Assembly (NCBI GenBank): GCA_026693085.1
Contig: JAPLNB010000262.1
Coordinates: forward strand, 1 to 64,000
Direction of reading: 5' to 3'
DNA from: Planctomycetota bacterium
GTDB lineage: Bacteria > Planctomycetota > Phycisphaerae > Tepidisphaerales > Tepidisphaeraceae
DNA length: 64,000 nt
Notes under the pieces: generated by a model
What the model was told of the DNA's origin: nothing
Databases searched by the model: none
What the model saw: only the letters and a program-made list of their open reading frames with translations
Made by a program: the position numbers and the translations under genes
Part shown: positions 49,578-60,185 of the stretch, piece after piece
How positions within the stretch are numbered: position 1 is the stretch's first letter
Layout of the letters: each line of letters starts with the position of its first letter

Positions 49578-52055
49578 CTACGGGAACACCTTCATCTCCC
49601 ACAATGAATACCCAAATTCCGTGGCACGCTTCGTTCCAGTCACCCTCACCCAGCGCGCCCCGATCGGCGCAAATCGAATCACCTCCGCGCCCCCTTTGCC
49701 CTCCGCCGTCTTGTAGACCTCCCGCCAGGTCTGCTCATCCACCGAGACTTCGATGCGATACGCCTTGCCGTACGCCGCCTCCCACGCCAACTCGACCTGC
49801 GTAACCACCTGAACCGTGCCCAGATCCACCATCAACCACTGCGGATCTGAGAACTCCGACGACCACCGCGTCCCCGCATCCCCATCCACCGCATACGCCG
49901 CCGGATACGTCTGCCCGTCCTTCGTCAGCTCCGACGACGCTTTCACCGGCCGCCCCACCGTCAAGCCCGCCCGCTGTGCCTTCTGCTCCGCCGTAAAAAC
50001 CTCAAAATCCCGCAGGCTCCGCACCGGCTCCGCACCCTCCTTCACCAGCGCCGCCTCAAGCTGATACTTCCCCGCTTCCGCCGGAATCGCACATGCAAAG
50101 CTCAACTTCTTCTCTCCCAACGGCGGGATCTCGCACCCCTGGCTCTTTTCCACCACCACCTTCCCCTCCCGCAGCACTCTCAGCCGCACCTGCCCCGACC
50201 ATCCCTCATACAAATCATTGATCACCACGACCGGCACCTGCCGCTCCTTCCCCCCCGGCAGCTCCTGCGCCCACTCATCGATCATCAGCCCCACCGGCGA
50301 AAACGCATCCCCCACGTACTTCTTAAACTCCGGCTCGAAATTCAGCTTCTCGATATCCAGAAAATCATCGCTCGTCTGCCCATCAGGCCTCGAATACCCC
50401 AACCCACAGAAATGCAACACCCCCGCGCACGCCCGATGACACCGCCAAAACTCCGTCAACGCCGCCACATACCGCGCATGCAGATGCCGCCGCTGTTCAA
50501 TGGTCGAATCCTCCCCCAAAAGATTCTTATACAAATCCTTCGTCAGCGTCGTCACCGTCCCATCCCGGTTCAGCCACAGCCAGCAATACTCATTGATGAT
50601 GATCGCGTTCTTCCCCGTATTCGGAATCGCGCTCCCCGGCACCCCCGAAACCTTCGCCAGCCCCGACAATTTGAAGTTCGCATTCGAAAACAGATACGGG
50701 TGCGACTCAAACACATCCCCCGGGTCCTGTGCCGGCGACCATCCGTTATCAAACGGCCGCCCCGACAGATCCAACCCCCTCACCGCCTGGATCGCTGGCC
50801 CGATCTGCTCCGCCTTGCTCTCGTTCTGCGCATCCCAGATCACCACGCTCGGATGATTCCACCTTTCTTGCATCCACTCCGTATATTCCTTGATCAACTC
50901 CTCCTTCGAATACGTCGCGGTCTTCTGTTCCATGTTCCAGATCGGAAATTCATCCTGCACCAGGATCCCCTCCTCATCCGCAATCCGATACCAGTGCTCC
51001 GGCGGAAACCCAATGCAATACCGCACGCTGTTCCAGTGCATGGTCTGGAACGTCCGATGCAGCTTCTTCACCCACTCCACGTCCCAAGGCTTGTCCCCGC
51101 GATTCGGATCCTCAAAAAACCGATACAACGTCACATTCGTCCCCCGCATGAAGTAAGGCTTCCCATTCAACACCGCCCGCCCCGTCGCCCGATCCAACTT
51201 AAACGTCCGCATCCCAAACCGCGTCGAGTACGAATCGCCCTCGCTCCGCACCTCCACCACGTACAAGAACGGGTTCTCCGGCGACCACAGCCGACAGTTC
51301 CGGATCGGAATCTGAACCTGGACCTTCGCCTCCTGTCCCGCCCCAATCTCCGCCGTCGCCTCGCCCACCATCTGCTCCGACTTGGCCTCCCTGACCACCA
51401 ATCGGAGCTTCCCCGCCGCCTTCGCCCCATCGTTCCGCACCACCGCCACCACCCCGACACTGCCCTTCTCAATATCCGGCACCGTCTGCACATTCAAAAT
51501 GTGCGGCGTCCCCGACAACATCAGCTCCACCGAGTCAAAAATCCCCGGAATGTATTTGGTCTTCTCATAATCCCACCCCGCCGGCACCGTCGGCGGCACC
51601 GCATCCCGAAACGCCCCCACGCGAATCACCACCTCATTGCTCCCCTGCTTGAGCACGCCCTTCACATCGTAATACGCCGGCGTAAAGCTCCCCAGGTGCT
51701 CCCCCACCTCTTTCCCATTCACCCACACCTTCGACCCATACGCCGCCTTATGCACCTTCAGCCGCGCCACCGCCGGCACGGCATCTTTCACCTCAAACAC
51801 CCGCCGATACCAAAACGCCTCCCGCAATTTGCTCTTCACCCCCACCTCGGCAAATGCGGGCCTGGCCATGTCCACCAGCCCCGGCACCACCACTCGATGC
51901 TCGAACTTCGCGGGCGGCGGATCCATCGCCCCCTCGCCCACCTCCCACTCCCCATCCAGCGACATCGTCGTCCGCAGCTCCTGTCCCTCCACTATCGCAG
52001 ACAAACAAGCCACTAACAACACACACACCATAGCCAGGAATCTGCTGTCCATCAT
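49578..52055 (-). CDS. Exported GH2-family glycoside hydrolase with C-terminal F5/8-type (CBM32) domain
   Basis: This 825-aa protein starts MMDSRFLAMVCVLLVACLSA behind GAGGAG, with a signal peptide. It has the GH2 layout: a sugar-binding jelly roll (about 30-180; FWYRRVFEV, SKVWVNGKEVGEH), an Ig-like domain (about 190-285), and a TIM barrel (about 290-590; MRGTNVTLYRFF). The acid/base is E412 (VVIWDAQNES) and the probable nucleophile is E489 (IIINEYCW). The last ~130 residues are a discoidin-type carbohydrate-binding domain (AAYAVDGDAGTRWSSEF, VDLGTVQVVTQVEL). It is likely a beta-galactosidase, mannosidase or glucuronidase; specificity cannot be told. An open frame extends 255 nt further upstream without support. 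Confidence 0.9.
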   Translation of the reverse strand: MMDSRFLAMVCVLLVACLSAIVEGQELRTTMSLDGEWEVGEGAMDPPPAKFEHRVVVPGLVDMARPAFAEVGVKSKLREAFWYRRVFEVKDAVPAVARLKVHKAAYGSKVWVNGKEVGEHLGSFTPAYYDVKGVLKQGSNEVVIRVGAFRDAVPPTVPAGWDYEKTKYIPGIFDSVELMLSGTPHILNVQTVPDIEKGSVGVVAVVRNDGAKAAGKLRLVVREAKSEQMVGEATAEIGAGQEAKVQVQIPIRNCRLWSPENPFLYVVEVRSEGDSYSTRFGMRTFKLDRATGRAVLNGKPYFMRGTNVTLYRFFEDPNRGDKPWDVEWVKKLHRTFQTMHWNSVRYCIGFPPEHWYRIADEEGILVQDEFPIWNMEQKTATYSKEELIKEYTEWMQERWNHPSVVIWDAQNESKAEQIGPAIQAVRGLDLSGRPFDNGWSPAQDPGDVFESHPYLFSNANFKLSGLAKVSGVPGSAIPNTGKNAIIINEYCWLWLNRDGTVTTLTKDLYKNLLGEDSTIEQRRHLHARYVAALTEFWRCHRACAGVLHFCGLGYSRPDGQTSDDFLDIEKLNFEPEFKKYVGDAFSPVGLMIDEWAQELPGGKERQVPVVVINDLYEGWSGQVRLRVLREGKVVVEKSQGCEIPPLGEKKLSFACAIPAEAGKYQLEAALVKEGAEPVRSLRDFEVFTAEQKAQRAGLTVGRPVKASSELTKDGQTYPAAYAVDGDAGTRWSSEFSDPQWLMVDLGTVQVVTQVELAWEAAYGKAYRIEVSVDEQTWREVYKTAEGKGGAEVIRFAPIGARWVRVTGTKRATEFGYSLWEMKVFP

Positions 52056-52352
52056 TCGCTCCTCATATGTTTCGCCGAACATCTTCCCCACTTCCCCGTG
52101 GAGTTCAACCGCTTTGCGTAGGGTCTGCAGACACGCCGACGCCATCAGACGAATCGCGCAAGATCGATGATCGGCGCGTCTGCGAACGCGGATGGTTGGG
52201 GTGCTCGCCCACTCCATTGCTTTCCGATTCCGGTAGAACGTGGTGGGGGCAGTTGGGTGTATTGAGCTCGGCGGAAGCCTCGCCCTCCCCATTTGCGTGT
52301 GGCGCGACAAAAAGCATGGTCACACACGCGCTCCAACGAAAACTGGCCCTGA

Positions 52353-52991
52353 TCAGTGGGATGGGCCCTGTGCCGGGTCATCGGCGAGAAGCCCCTTAAG
52401 ATCGTTGCCTTCTTGCGCTTGCCGGTCCCGCCATTGGCGGTAGTCTCGGAGGGTTGAAAGGCCCTGTGGAGGGAGATCCAAGAACATAATCTGCTCCTGA
52501 ACCTCGCGCGTCGTGCGATAATCCAGCAGTTTGTGGATGAGCCGTTGGGCAGCAGCCTTGCCTTCGTATTGGGCAATGGTCTGGATCAGTCGCACCATGT
52601 CCGGGGAATCAGCGGCTCGGCGCATGGAGATTCCGGGGCCGGAACCGAATCTTCCATTCCCACCGCCGTGGCCGAATACCCAGTCATGCTGGTGTGCCGT
52701 GACAAGGCCGGCAGATGTGACAGTTTTGCTTATCAGCGTGTCCTCCTCCGAGTGGGAAATCCAATAGGCCAGGCAGATGAGTGGCAGCTCGCGTCGCGAT
52801 GTACCCTGGACGCGCCCGCAGACGGAGCAGACCGAGAAATAGCCGTAGCGGAAGGGACCAATGATGGCCAGAATGAGAATCACGGCAAGTATGGAGAGCA
52901 AGGCTCTACGTGTGAACAGAAGTCGCAGCCGCCTCGAGCTGTGGAGACTGGGCGAGAGATAATCCAGCGTGGGCTTGAGCTGTTCGGACAT
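52353..52991 (-). CDS. Small membrane-anchored protein, function unknown
   Basis: This 212-aa protein has one membrane segment (about 30-50; ALLSILAVILILAIIGPF), then a CSVCGR cysteine pair, then a soluble part with AHQHDWVFGHGGGNGRFGSG and a helical C-terminus. Proteins with this layout (TM helix, CxxCG, later H-x-H-x-W and Gly-rich loop) occur as hypotheticals in planctomycetes, as I recall; no function is known. The CxxC and His residues might bind metal. No clear ribosome site precedes the ATG. It lies 26 nt upstream of the uvrB stop in transcription terms, so a shared transcript with uvrB is possible. Confidence 0.6.
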   Translation of the reverse strand: MSEQLKPTLDYLSPSLHSSRRLRLLFTRRALLSILAVILILAIIGPFRYGYFSVCSVCGRVQGTSRRELPLICLAYWISHSEEDTLISKTVTSAGLVTAHQHDWVFGHGGGNGRFGSGPGISMRRAADSPDMVRLIQTIAQYEGKAAAQRLIHKLLDYRTTREVQEQIMFLDLPPQGLSTLRDYRQWRDRQAQEGNDLKGLLADDPAQGPSH

Positions 52992-53017
52992 GACGCGCCA
53001 AGGTACAGCGAGTCTGC

Positions 53018-55093
<2,076 letters not shown>

Positions 55094-55199
55094 GCGGTAT
55101 CCTTGGCATAACTGATGTGCATTATATGACCGACGGGGCGCGTGCGCTGCTATCAGACGCCGTTTGCACCACGACCGCGAGCCCCATACAATCCCGCAT

Positions 55200-55535
55200 A
55201 TGGCAACAGTCGATGACATCCCAAAGACGTATGCCGAGGCAGTTCGCACACTGGCATGGTGGCATGGCGAAGAAGCCGAGAAGGACTTGATCATTTTCGC
55301 CTTTCCCGATCCGCGCGGGACAGTTGTGCGACTGGTCGAGGTGAGCAACGTCTTCCCGGAGACCGGACAAGCAATCGCGTTCCCAATGGGGCGTTCTCAG
55401 GAATTCCCTTTCAAGAGTGAAGTCGTTCTGGTCACCACTGAAGAATGGCGACAGATCGAAGCCGGCAAGTTGTCCCTCCCCCGCAAGTGGGATCTGGGCA
55501 GCAAGAGGAAGGTTTGGCCCCATGAAGCAGCATGA
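55200..55535 (+). CDS. Small conserved protein paired with a HEPN-like gene
   Basis: This 111-aa cytosolic protein starts [20 protein letters not shown]. An in-frame ATG 36 nt earlier gives the basic extension [12 protein letters not shown], which I reject. There is no clear ribosome site. The sequence is alpha/beta: an N-terminal helix, then strands [20 protein letters not shown] and [19 protein letters not shown], then a basic KRKVWP end. I do not recognise a family. Its stop overlaps the next gene's start by 14 nt, so the two products are probably made together, as in antitoxin-toxin or MNT-HEPN pairs. It diverges from uvrB, 106 nt away. Confidence 0.6.
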   Translation: MATVDDIPKTYAEAVRTLAWWHGEEAEKDLIIFAFPDPRGTVVRLVEVSNVFPETGQAIAFPMGRSQEFPFKSEVVLVTTEEWRQIEAGKLSLPRKWDLGSKRKVWPHEAA

Positions 55536-56058
55536 GGCGTACCTGAAGCAGGCTCGCAGCGATTTCCAGGTTTTCCGGCTCCTTCTCAAACAGGACCGAA
55601 CTGAAGTCCCCGAATGCCATGTCCTGCACTACCTTCAAATGGCAACTGAGAAGCTTGCCAAAGCCGCTTTTCTCAGCATCAATCCGGCGTTCCACCCCCA
55701 CACCCATGTGGCATTCTCGCACATCCCCCACCATTTACGGCGCGCTGACGTTGCGAAGACGCTGGGATGGAAAACATTCGACAGTTACCGCGTTTTCCTG
55801 AAATACGCCTCTCCTCTGTTCCGCCAGATCGACGAACTGAACCCTGCCGTAGGACCACAACTGGCTGCAGGAAAAAAAACCGCTCGCTCAAATGTCGAGT
55901 ACCCTTGGGAAACTCGCAACGCAGCAGGCAATCTGACGTGGCGAGCTCCGACAGATCACCAATTCGGTATTCTCGATAGGCTCCAGAAATCCGGCAGCGG
56001 CGTACAGCTCTGGTTGTTTGTGAACCGCCTGATCGAGCGATTCGAATCAATTTTCTGA
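55522..56058 (+). CDS. HEPN-like helical protein, second gene of a two-gene module
   Basis: This 178-aa protein starts [20 protein letters not shown], inside the previous gene's 3' end. The N-terminal half is HEPN-like: a long first helix, then VLHYLQMATEKLAKAAFLS, matching the HEPN second-helix pattern (hxxAxEKxxKA). After that come FHPHTHVAFSHIPHHLRRADVAKTLG, a His-rich stretch, and a second helical region ending LFVNRLIERFESIF. The classical R-x4-6-H RNase motif is not clearly placed. It could be a toxin, a nucleotidyltransferase partner, or a structural helper. The overlapping small gene is the natural partner. Confidence 0.6.
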   Translation: MKQHEAYLKQARSDFQVFRLLLKQDRTEVPECHVLHYLQMATEKLAKAAFLSINPAFHPHTHVAFSHIPHHLRRADVAKTLGWKTFDSYRVFLKYASPLFRQIDELNPAVGPQLAAGKKTARSNVEYPWETRNAAGNLTWRAPTDHQFGILDRLQKSGSGVQLWLFVNRLIERFESIF

Positions 56059-56079
56059 TGCCCCGCATTCGTGCGAGTG

Positions 56080-56466
56080 TCACGGTTGCGTCGCCGGTCG
56101 ATCCTCCGCCGGGAAGATTAAGTGCGGCTCCAGATTGCCCAGCGTCGCCGGCCCGATCCCTTTCACTCGCAGCAGATCCTCAAGCTTGCCATATGCGGTC
56201 TTCCCTGGATTCGCCGCCAAAAAAGCCTCCCGCTCGGCGACGATCCGCTCCGCCATCGCCGGCCCCATCACCGGAATCGCCGAAAGCGTTGCCGCGTCCG
56301 CCGTATTGGGATCCACCCGGCCAGGCAACTGGGTCGCCCTCGCCCCCTCCTCGGCCTGCGGATCGCTCACATACCGCCGATTCACCGCGTATCGAACCAG
56401 CAAATACGCCAGCAGCCCCGCGGTCAGAAAAGTCAATGCACTGCGCTGTCTGGGTGTCCAAAGCAT
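56080..56466 (-). CDS. ComEA-like helix-hairpin-helix protein
   Basis: This 128-aa protein has an N-terminal membrane helix (about 11-29; ALTFLTAGLLAYLLVRYAV) and a C-terminal pair of helix-hairpin-helix motifs: VDPNTADAATLSAIPVMGPAMAERIVAERE and KLEDLLRVKGIGPATLGNLEPHL. This is the ComEA/T2SK-like layout that binds double-stranded DNA at the cell surface during natural transformation, or forms part of a secretion platform. ComEC or other competence genes are not adjacent, but a type IV pilus locus is in the same window. It lies 24 nt after the GH10-like stop on the same strand. The role in DNA uptake is inference. Confidence 0.8.
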   Translation of the reverse strand: MLWTPRQRSALTFLTAGLLAYLLVRYAVNRRYVSDPQAEEGARATQLPGRVDPNTADAATLSAIPVMGPAMAERIVAEREAFLAANPGKTAYGKLEDLLRVKGIGPATLGNLEPHLIFPAEDRPATQP

Positions 56467-56490
56467 GATTGCAGACCCATCAAGCAGCCG

Positions 56491-57999
56491 CTACTTCTTC
56501 TGCCACGATTGAAACTTCTCCCGCATCTGTTGCAGCCGCTCAAACCCCGGCTTCGGCTGAAACATATCATTCAATAATCCCCCGCCCGGCAGCGTCTGGT
56601 TGATATCGGCCAGATTCCCCCACGCAATGCTCTCCACAAACGGCTTGCTCAATGCAATGTGGTACACCGCCTCCATCCAATCCGCCTGCAACTGCTCATC
56701 CCATGGCCGCTGCCATCGGCCCGCCTGCGCCGGGTCCAACTGCCCCTCTGATATATCACCCGGGTCCGGCGACGAGCGCCCAGGCACTGCGCACGACGTG
56801 ATGAACACCGGTCGCCCCAACGCCGAGAATTTGTCCAACAGGAAACTGATCTGAAACAGATCCCGCATGAACATCCCCTGCCGCGGCACCCCCATCTCCA
56901 ACTCGAGCGCAAACCCGTCAAAATTAATCCCCGCCTGCGCCACCATCTCCGCATACAACAGCGGCGCCACGCTCGTCGCCGCCCGCGCATGATACTCCCC
57001 AAACGGCTGCGAGATCGTCACCAGAGTCCGCGCGCTCGGCAAAACATTCTTCACCTGCGCAACCAGCAGCCGCGTCAGCTCGATCATCTGCTCAAAGCTC
57101 AGCGTAAACGCCCGGTTCGTGCACAAGCTCCCCACCACGTTCCACAGGCTCACCGCCTTCCGATACCGCTGCACCAGCCGCTGCACGTGCTCGTACGCCA
57201 GCTCCCTCACCGTATCAAAATCGTTCTCCCAGATGAACATCCAATCCGGCAGATCGTTCTCGTTCAGATTCACCAACGGCCCCGCGATCAACGGCATCCG
57301 CTTCTTGCCCAACGCCTCCGCCCAACTGTCCACTACCTCCGTCTGAAACACCCCCTCCTGCGGCTGCAATACCTTCCACGGCATCGGCAGCACCGCATAA
57401 TCAAAATGCCCCGCCAACACCTCGCGATACTTCTGATTCTGCACCGTGCAATCCACCCGGCAGCCGAAAATGTGCTTCACAAACGAGTTCGCCTGCCGCC
57501 GCCGGTTGATCAGCACCTCCGTGTGAAATGCCGTCAGCTCATCCGACAACGCAATCCCTCTCGCCAGCGCCTCGTCCGAAAGCTGCGCTGCAATCGCCGG
57601 CTCGTCCAGCTTCACCAGCGCATCCGAGAACAGATCCTGCGCCTCCTTGAACTTCGCCAGAAACCGATCCGCCCGCGGGTAGTCAAAGAGGTTCCAATCC
57701 TCCATCTTCTGCATGATCTTCATCAGCCGCAGCCGAGCCAGCTCGACATTCAACACATACGGCCGCACCCGCGGCTGCAACCGGGCCGTCTCCAGGTGAT
57801 ACGCCCCCACCGGCCCCGCATCCCACAACAGCGACAGCCCCACCGGTATCTCATCCGACCGGCCAGCCGTCAGCAGCCCATCGGCGAACGCCACCTCCCC
57901 CGTGATCGGCACGCTCTCCGGCCCAACCACGTACGCCGCCACAGGCTCAAACTGCTCCAGCCGCCGTCCTTCGCGATAAACCTCAAATCGTACGGGCAT
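56491..57999 (-). CDS. GH10-like protein with both catalytic glutamates replaced
   Basis: This 502-aa protein starts MPVRFEVYREGRRLEQFEPV behind AAGGA; a TTG four codons earlier is less likely. There is no signal peptide. An N-terminal beta domain (1-80) precedes a helical linker and a TIM barrel (about 175-500). Barrel landmarks fit endo-beta-xylanase family GH10: HFDYAVLPMPWKVLQPQEGVF, then SLWNVVGS (286-291), where GH10 has WDVVNE, and VFITSC (399-403), where GH10 has ITELD. So acid/base and nucleophile are both Ser. It is probably non-catalytic, perhaps a glycan-binding or structural protein, or a different chemistry on the same fold. Confidence 0.65.
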   Translation of the reverse strand: MPVRFEVYREGRRLEQFEPVAAYVVGPESVPITGEVAFADGLLTAGRSDEIPVGLSLLWDAGPVGAYHLETARLQPRVRPYVLNVELARLRLMKIMQKMEDWNLFDYPRADRFLAKFKEAQDLFSDALVKLDEPAIAAQLSDEALARGIALSDELTAFHTEVLINRRRQANSFVKHIFGCRVDCTVQNQKYREVLAGHFDYAVLPMPWKVLQPQEGVFQTEVVDSWAEALGKKRMPLIAGPLVNLNENDLPDWMFIWENDFDTVRELAYEHVQRLVQRYRKAVSLWNVVGSLCTNRAFTLSFEQMIELTRLLVAQVKNVLPSARTLVTISQPFGEYHARAATSVAPLLYAEMVAQAGINFDGFALELEMGVPRQGMFMRDLFQISFLLDKFSALGRPVFITSCAVPGRSSPDPGDISEGQLDPAQAGRWQRPWDEQLQADWMEAVYHIALSKPFVESIAWGNLADINQTLPGGGLLNDMFQPKPGFERLQQMREKFQSWQKK

Positions 58000-58125
58000 A
58001 GATCCTTCCAAAATCCAACCCCGATATTAGCAGACTCTCACCACCACCGAAACCTCCCCACCCCCCTGAACCCCAAAGCCTCAAGCCCCTACCCACACCC
58101 GCCTCACTCGGTATCATATCCCCCC

Positions 58126-59013
58126 ATGAACAACGCCCTCCTCCAAAGCACTCTCCCCCTGCCCGTCCGCCGCGGTAAAGTCCGCGATGTCTACGATCTC
58201 GGCGATTCCCTCCTGATCGTCGCCACCGACCGCATCAGCGCCTACGACGTCGTCATGCCCAACGGCATCCCCGACAAAGGCAAGCTCCTCACCGCTCTCA
58301 GCCTCTTCTGGTTCGAAAAGTTCGGCTCCCAACTCGAAAACCACCTCATCGCCACCGAAGTCGGCCAATACCCCCCCTCCGTCCGCCCCTATGCCGACCA
58401 GCTCACCGGCCGCTCCATGCTCGTCAAAAAAGCCAACGTCATCCCCATCGAATGCGTCGCGCGCGGCTACCTCGCCGGCTCCGGCTGGAAAGAATACCAG
58501 AAATCCCAAACCGTCTGCGGCATCAAACTTCCCCCCGGCCTCAAGCAGTGCGACAAACTCCCCAACCCCATCTTCACCCCCGCTACCAAGGAGGAAACTG
58601 GCCACGACATCAACGTCAGCTTCGAAGAAACCGCCAAACACGTCGGCCAATCCACCGCCACCACCCTCCGCGACCGAACCCTCCTCCTCTACACCCTCGC
58701 CGCCAACTACGCCCGTTCCCGCGGCGTCATCATCGCCGATACCAAATTCGAGTTCGGCCAGCTCCCCGACCGTCGCCTCATCCTCATCGACGAAGTCCTC
58801 ACCCCCGATTCCAGCCGCTTCTGGCCCGCCGACCAATACGCCCCCGGCCACGACCAGCCCTCCTTCGACAAGCAATTCGTCCGCAACTACCTTGAAGCCC
58901 AACCCTGGGACAAAACCCCCCCCGCCCCGACTCTCCCCCCCGACGTCGTCCAAGGCACCCGCAAACGTTATATCGAAGCCTACGAAGAACTCACCGGCCG
59001 GACGTGGGCATAA
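58126..59013 (+). CDS. purC: Phosphoribosylaminoimidazole-succinocarboxamide synthase (SAICAR synthetase)
   Basis: This 295-aa purine-biosynthesis enzyme joins CAIR and aspartate using ATP. Clear signatures are LPVRRGKVRDVYDLGDSLL (nucleotide loop), ATDRISAYDVVMPNGIPDKG, the SAICAR motif VIPIECVARGYLAGSGWKEY, FTPATKEETGHDINVSFE and LILIDEVLTPDSSRFWPADQY. It is of the longer bacterial/yeast-like type (about 300 aa) and not the 237-aa E. coli type. The ATG at 58126 starts directly with the family N-terminus; an open frame much further upstream is the antisense of the GH10-like gene. No other pur gene is adjacent. Confidence 0.97.
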   Translation: MNNALLQSTLPLPVRRGKVRDVYDLGDSLLIVATDRISAYDVVMPNGIPDKGKLLTALSLFWFEKFGSQLENHLIATEVGQYPPSVRPYADQLTGRSMLVKKANVIPIECVARGYLAGSGWKEYQKSQTVCGIKLPPGLKQCDKLPNPIFTPATKEETGHDINVSFEETAKHVGQSTATTLRDRTLLLYTLAANYARSRGVIIADTKFEFGQLPDRRLILIDEVLTPDSSRFWPADQYAPGHDQPSFDKQFVRNYLEAQPWDKTPPAPTLPPDVVQGTRKRYIEAYEELTGRTWA

Positions 59014-59066
59014 TAGACGCCCCAAATGTTGCAGATGCACCCCTCCGGGGATAACGTTTGTCGCTC

Positions 59067-59765
59067 ATGAGCCTCTGGCCACGAGCAATCCTCTTTGATT
59101 TCGACGGCGTCCTCGTTAACTCCGAGCCTCTCCACTTCTTCGCCTTCCAGGAAGTCCTCAAGGCCGAGAAAATCGACCTTGCCGAACAGGACTACTACAA
59201 CGAGTTCATCGGCTTCGACGACCGCGGCGCCTTCAAACGCATCTTCGAAAAAAACGGCCGCACCCTCGACCCAAAGACCTTCCTCCGCGTCATGACCAGG
59301 AAGAAAGAGGCCATGCTCCGCCAGATCTACAGCCGCAAATACCAGGCCCTCCCCGGCGTCGAGCAATTCGTCCGAGCCCTCTGGCGCAATTACCCCCTGG
59401 CCATCTGCTCCGGCGCCCTCCGCGACGAAGTCGAGATGATGCTCGAAGGCGTCGCCCTCCGCGACTGCTTCTCCGTCATCGTAGCCGCCGAAGACGTCAC
59501 CGCCGGCAAGCCTGACCCCAAAGGCTATCTCCTCACGCTCAAGTCGCTCTCCGAAAAACTCAAGAAAATCATCAAGCCCGAAGAGTGCCTCATCATTGAA
59601 GATGCCCCGGCCGTCATCCAAAACGTCCGCGCAGAGGGTTTCCCCGTCCTGGGCGTCGCCAGCAGCTTCAACCCCGACAAACTCAAGGAAGCCAACTGGA
59701 CAACCAAATCCCTCAATTGCGACGAAGTTCAAAAGCAGATCCCAGGTCTCAAAATGACCCGCTGA
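59067..59765 (+). CDS. HAD-family phosphatase (beta-phosphoglucomutase-like)
   Basis: This 232-aa HAD subfamily IA hydrolase begins MSLWPRAILFDFDGVLVNSE; DFDGV is the catalytic motif I (nucleophile and acid Asp). AICSGALRDEVEM is motif II (Ser), GKPDPKGYL motif III (Lys) and LIIEDAPAVIQNVRAEG motif IV (acidic pair). A helical cap lies between about 15 and 85. Members dephosphorylate sugar phosphates, phosphoglycolate or similar metabolites, or isomerise beta-glucose-1-phosphate; the substrate is not predictable. A TTG three codons upstream is an alternative start. It is 53 nt after purC on the same strand. Confidence 0.9.
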   Translation: MSLWPRAILFDFDGVLVNSEPLHFFAFQEVLKAEKIDLAEQDYYNEFIGFDDRGAFKRIFEKNGRTLDPKTFLRVMTRKKEAMLRQIYSRKYQALPGVEQFVRALWRNYPLAICSGALRDEVEMMLEGVALRDCFSVIVAAEDVTAGKPDPKGYLLTLKSLSEKLKKIIKPEECLIIEDAPAVIQNVRAEGFPVLGVASSFNPDKLKEANWTTKSLNCDEVQKQIPGLKMTR

Positions 59766-59793
59766 GGTAACCGTTGTCAAAAGGACCCCAGAC

Positions 59794-60096
59794 ATGAGAC
59801 TGTTGTTGGCCGCCACAATGCTCCTGAGCTTCGCCGGCACATGCCTTGCCACGGAAACCGCCGCTACCACCTCCGCCGCCCATGCGACGACCGCCCACTC
59901 ATCCGATCCGCATCCCTGCCCCACCATCTCCCCCGACGCCTCCTTTGCACGTCCCATGGTCATCGCCATCATCGCCCTCTTCGTCGCCGCCGCTGCCGTC
60001 GGCATCGTCATCCGCGCCGAAACCCCCGAAGTCCTCCCCGCCACCCACTCCCACGACGAACCGGCTGGTTCCACCCATCACGCACCGCATCATTGA
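59794..60096 (+). CDS. Small exported or membrane protein, function unknown
   Basis: This 100-aa protein is preceded by AAAAGGACC about 7 nt before the ATG. It has signal peptide MRLLLAATMLLSFAGTCLAT, a His/Thr/Ala-rich loop, one transmembrane helix (about 53-73; RPMVIAIIALFVAAAAVGIVI) and a His-rich tail ending HSHDEPAGSTHHAPHH. The His content suggests metal binding. No family is recognised. It follows the HAD gene by 28 nt and is followed by a strong hairpin terminator. Confidence 0.6.
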   Translation: MRLLLAATMLLSFAGTCLATETAATTSAAHATTAHSSDPHPCPTISPDASFARPMVIAIIALFVAAAAVGIVIRAETPEVLPATHSHDEPAGSTHHAPHH

Positions 60097-60121
60097 TCGC
60101 TACAACTCACCACGGAAACCA

Positions 60122-60148
60122 AGGCCCAGGGAATTGCTCCCTGGGCCT
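60122..60148. terminator. Hairpin terminator between convergent genes
   Basis: AGGCCCAGGGA (60122-60132) and TCCCTGGGCCT (60138-60148) form a perfect 11-bp stem with a 5-nt loop. It lies between the small exported gene and the minus-strand TPR gene and could serve both directions. T-runs are weak. Confidence 0.7.
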
Positions 60149-60185
60149 GTGCAATTGTTCAAAAAATGAACTGCGTTGGCGTCGA

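Noticed and set aside
50412-52016. A 534-codon plus-strand frame
   Set aside because: Exact antisense of the GH2 gene, His/Arg/Pro-rich, no motifs.
52081-52352. Short frames between the GH2 gene and the small membrane-protein gene
   Set aside because: About 270 nt of sequence with overlapping short frames in both strands; phrases such as HANGEGEASAELNTP look repeat-derived, and no ribosome site supports a gene.
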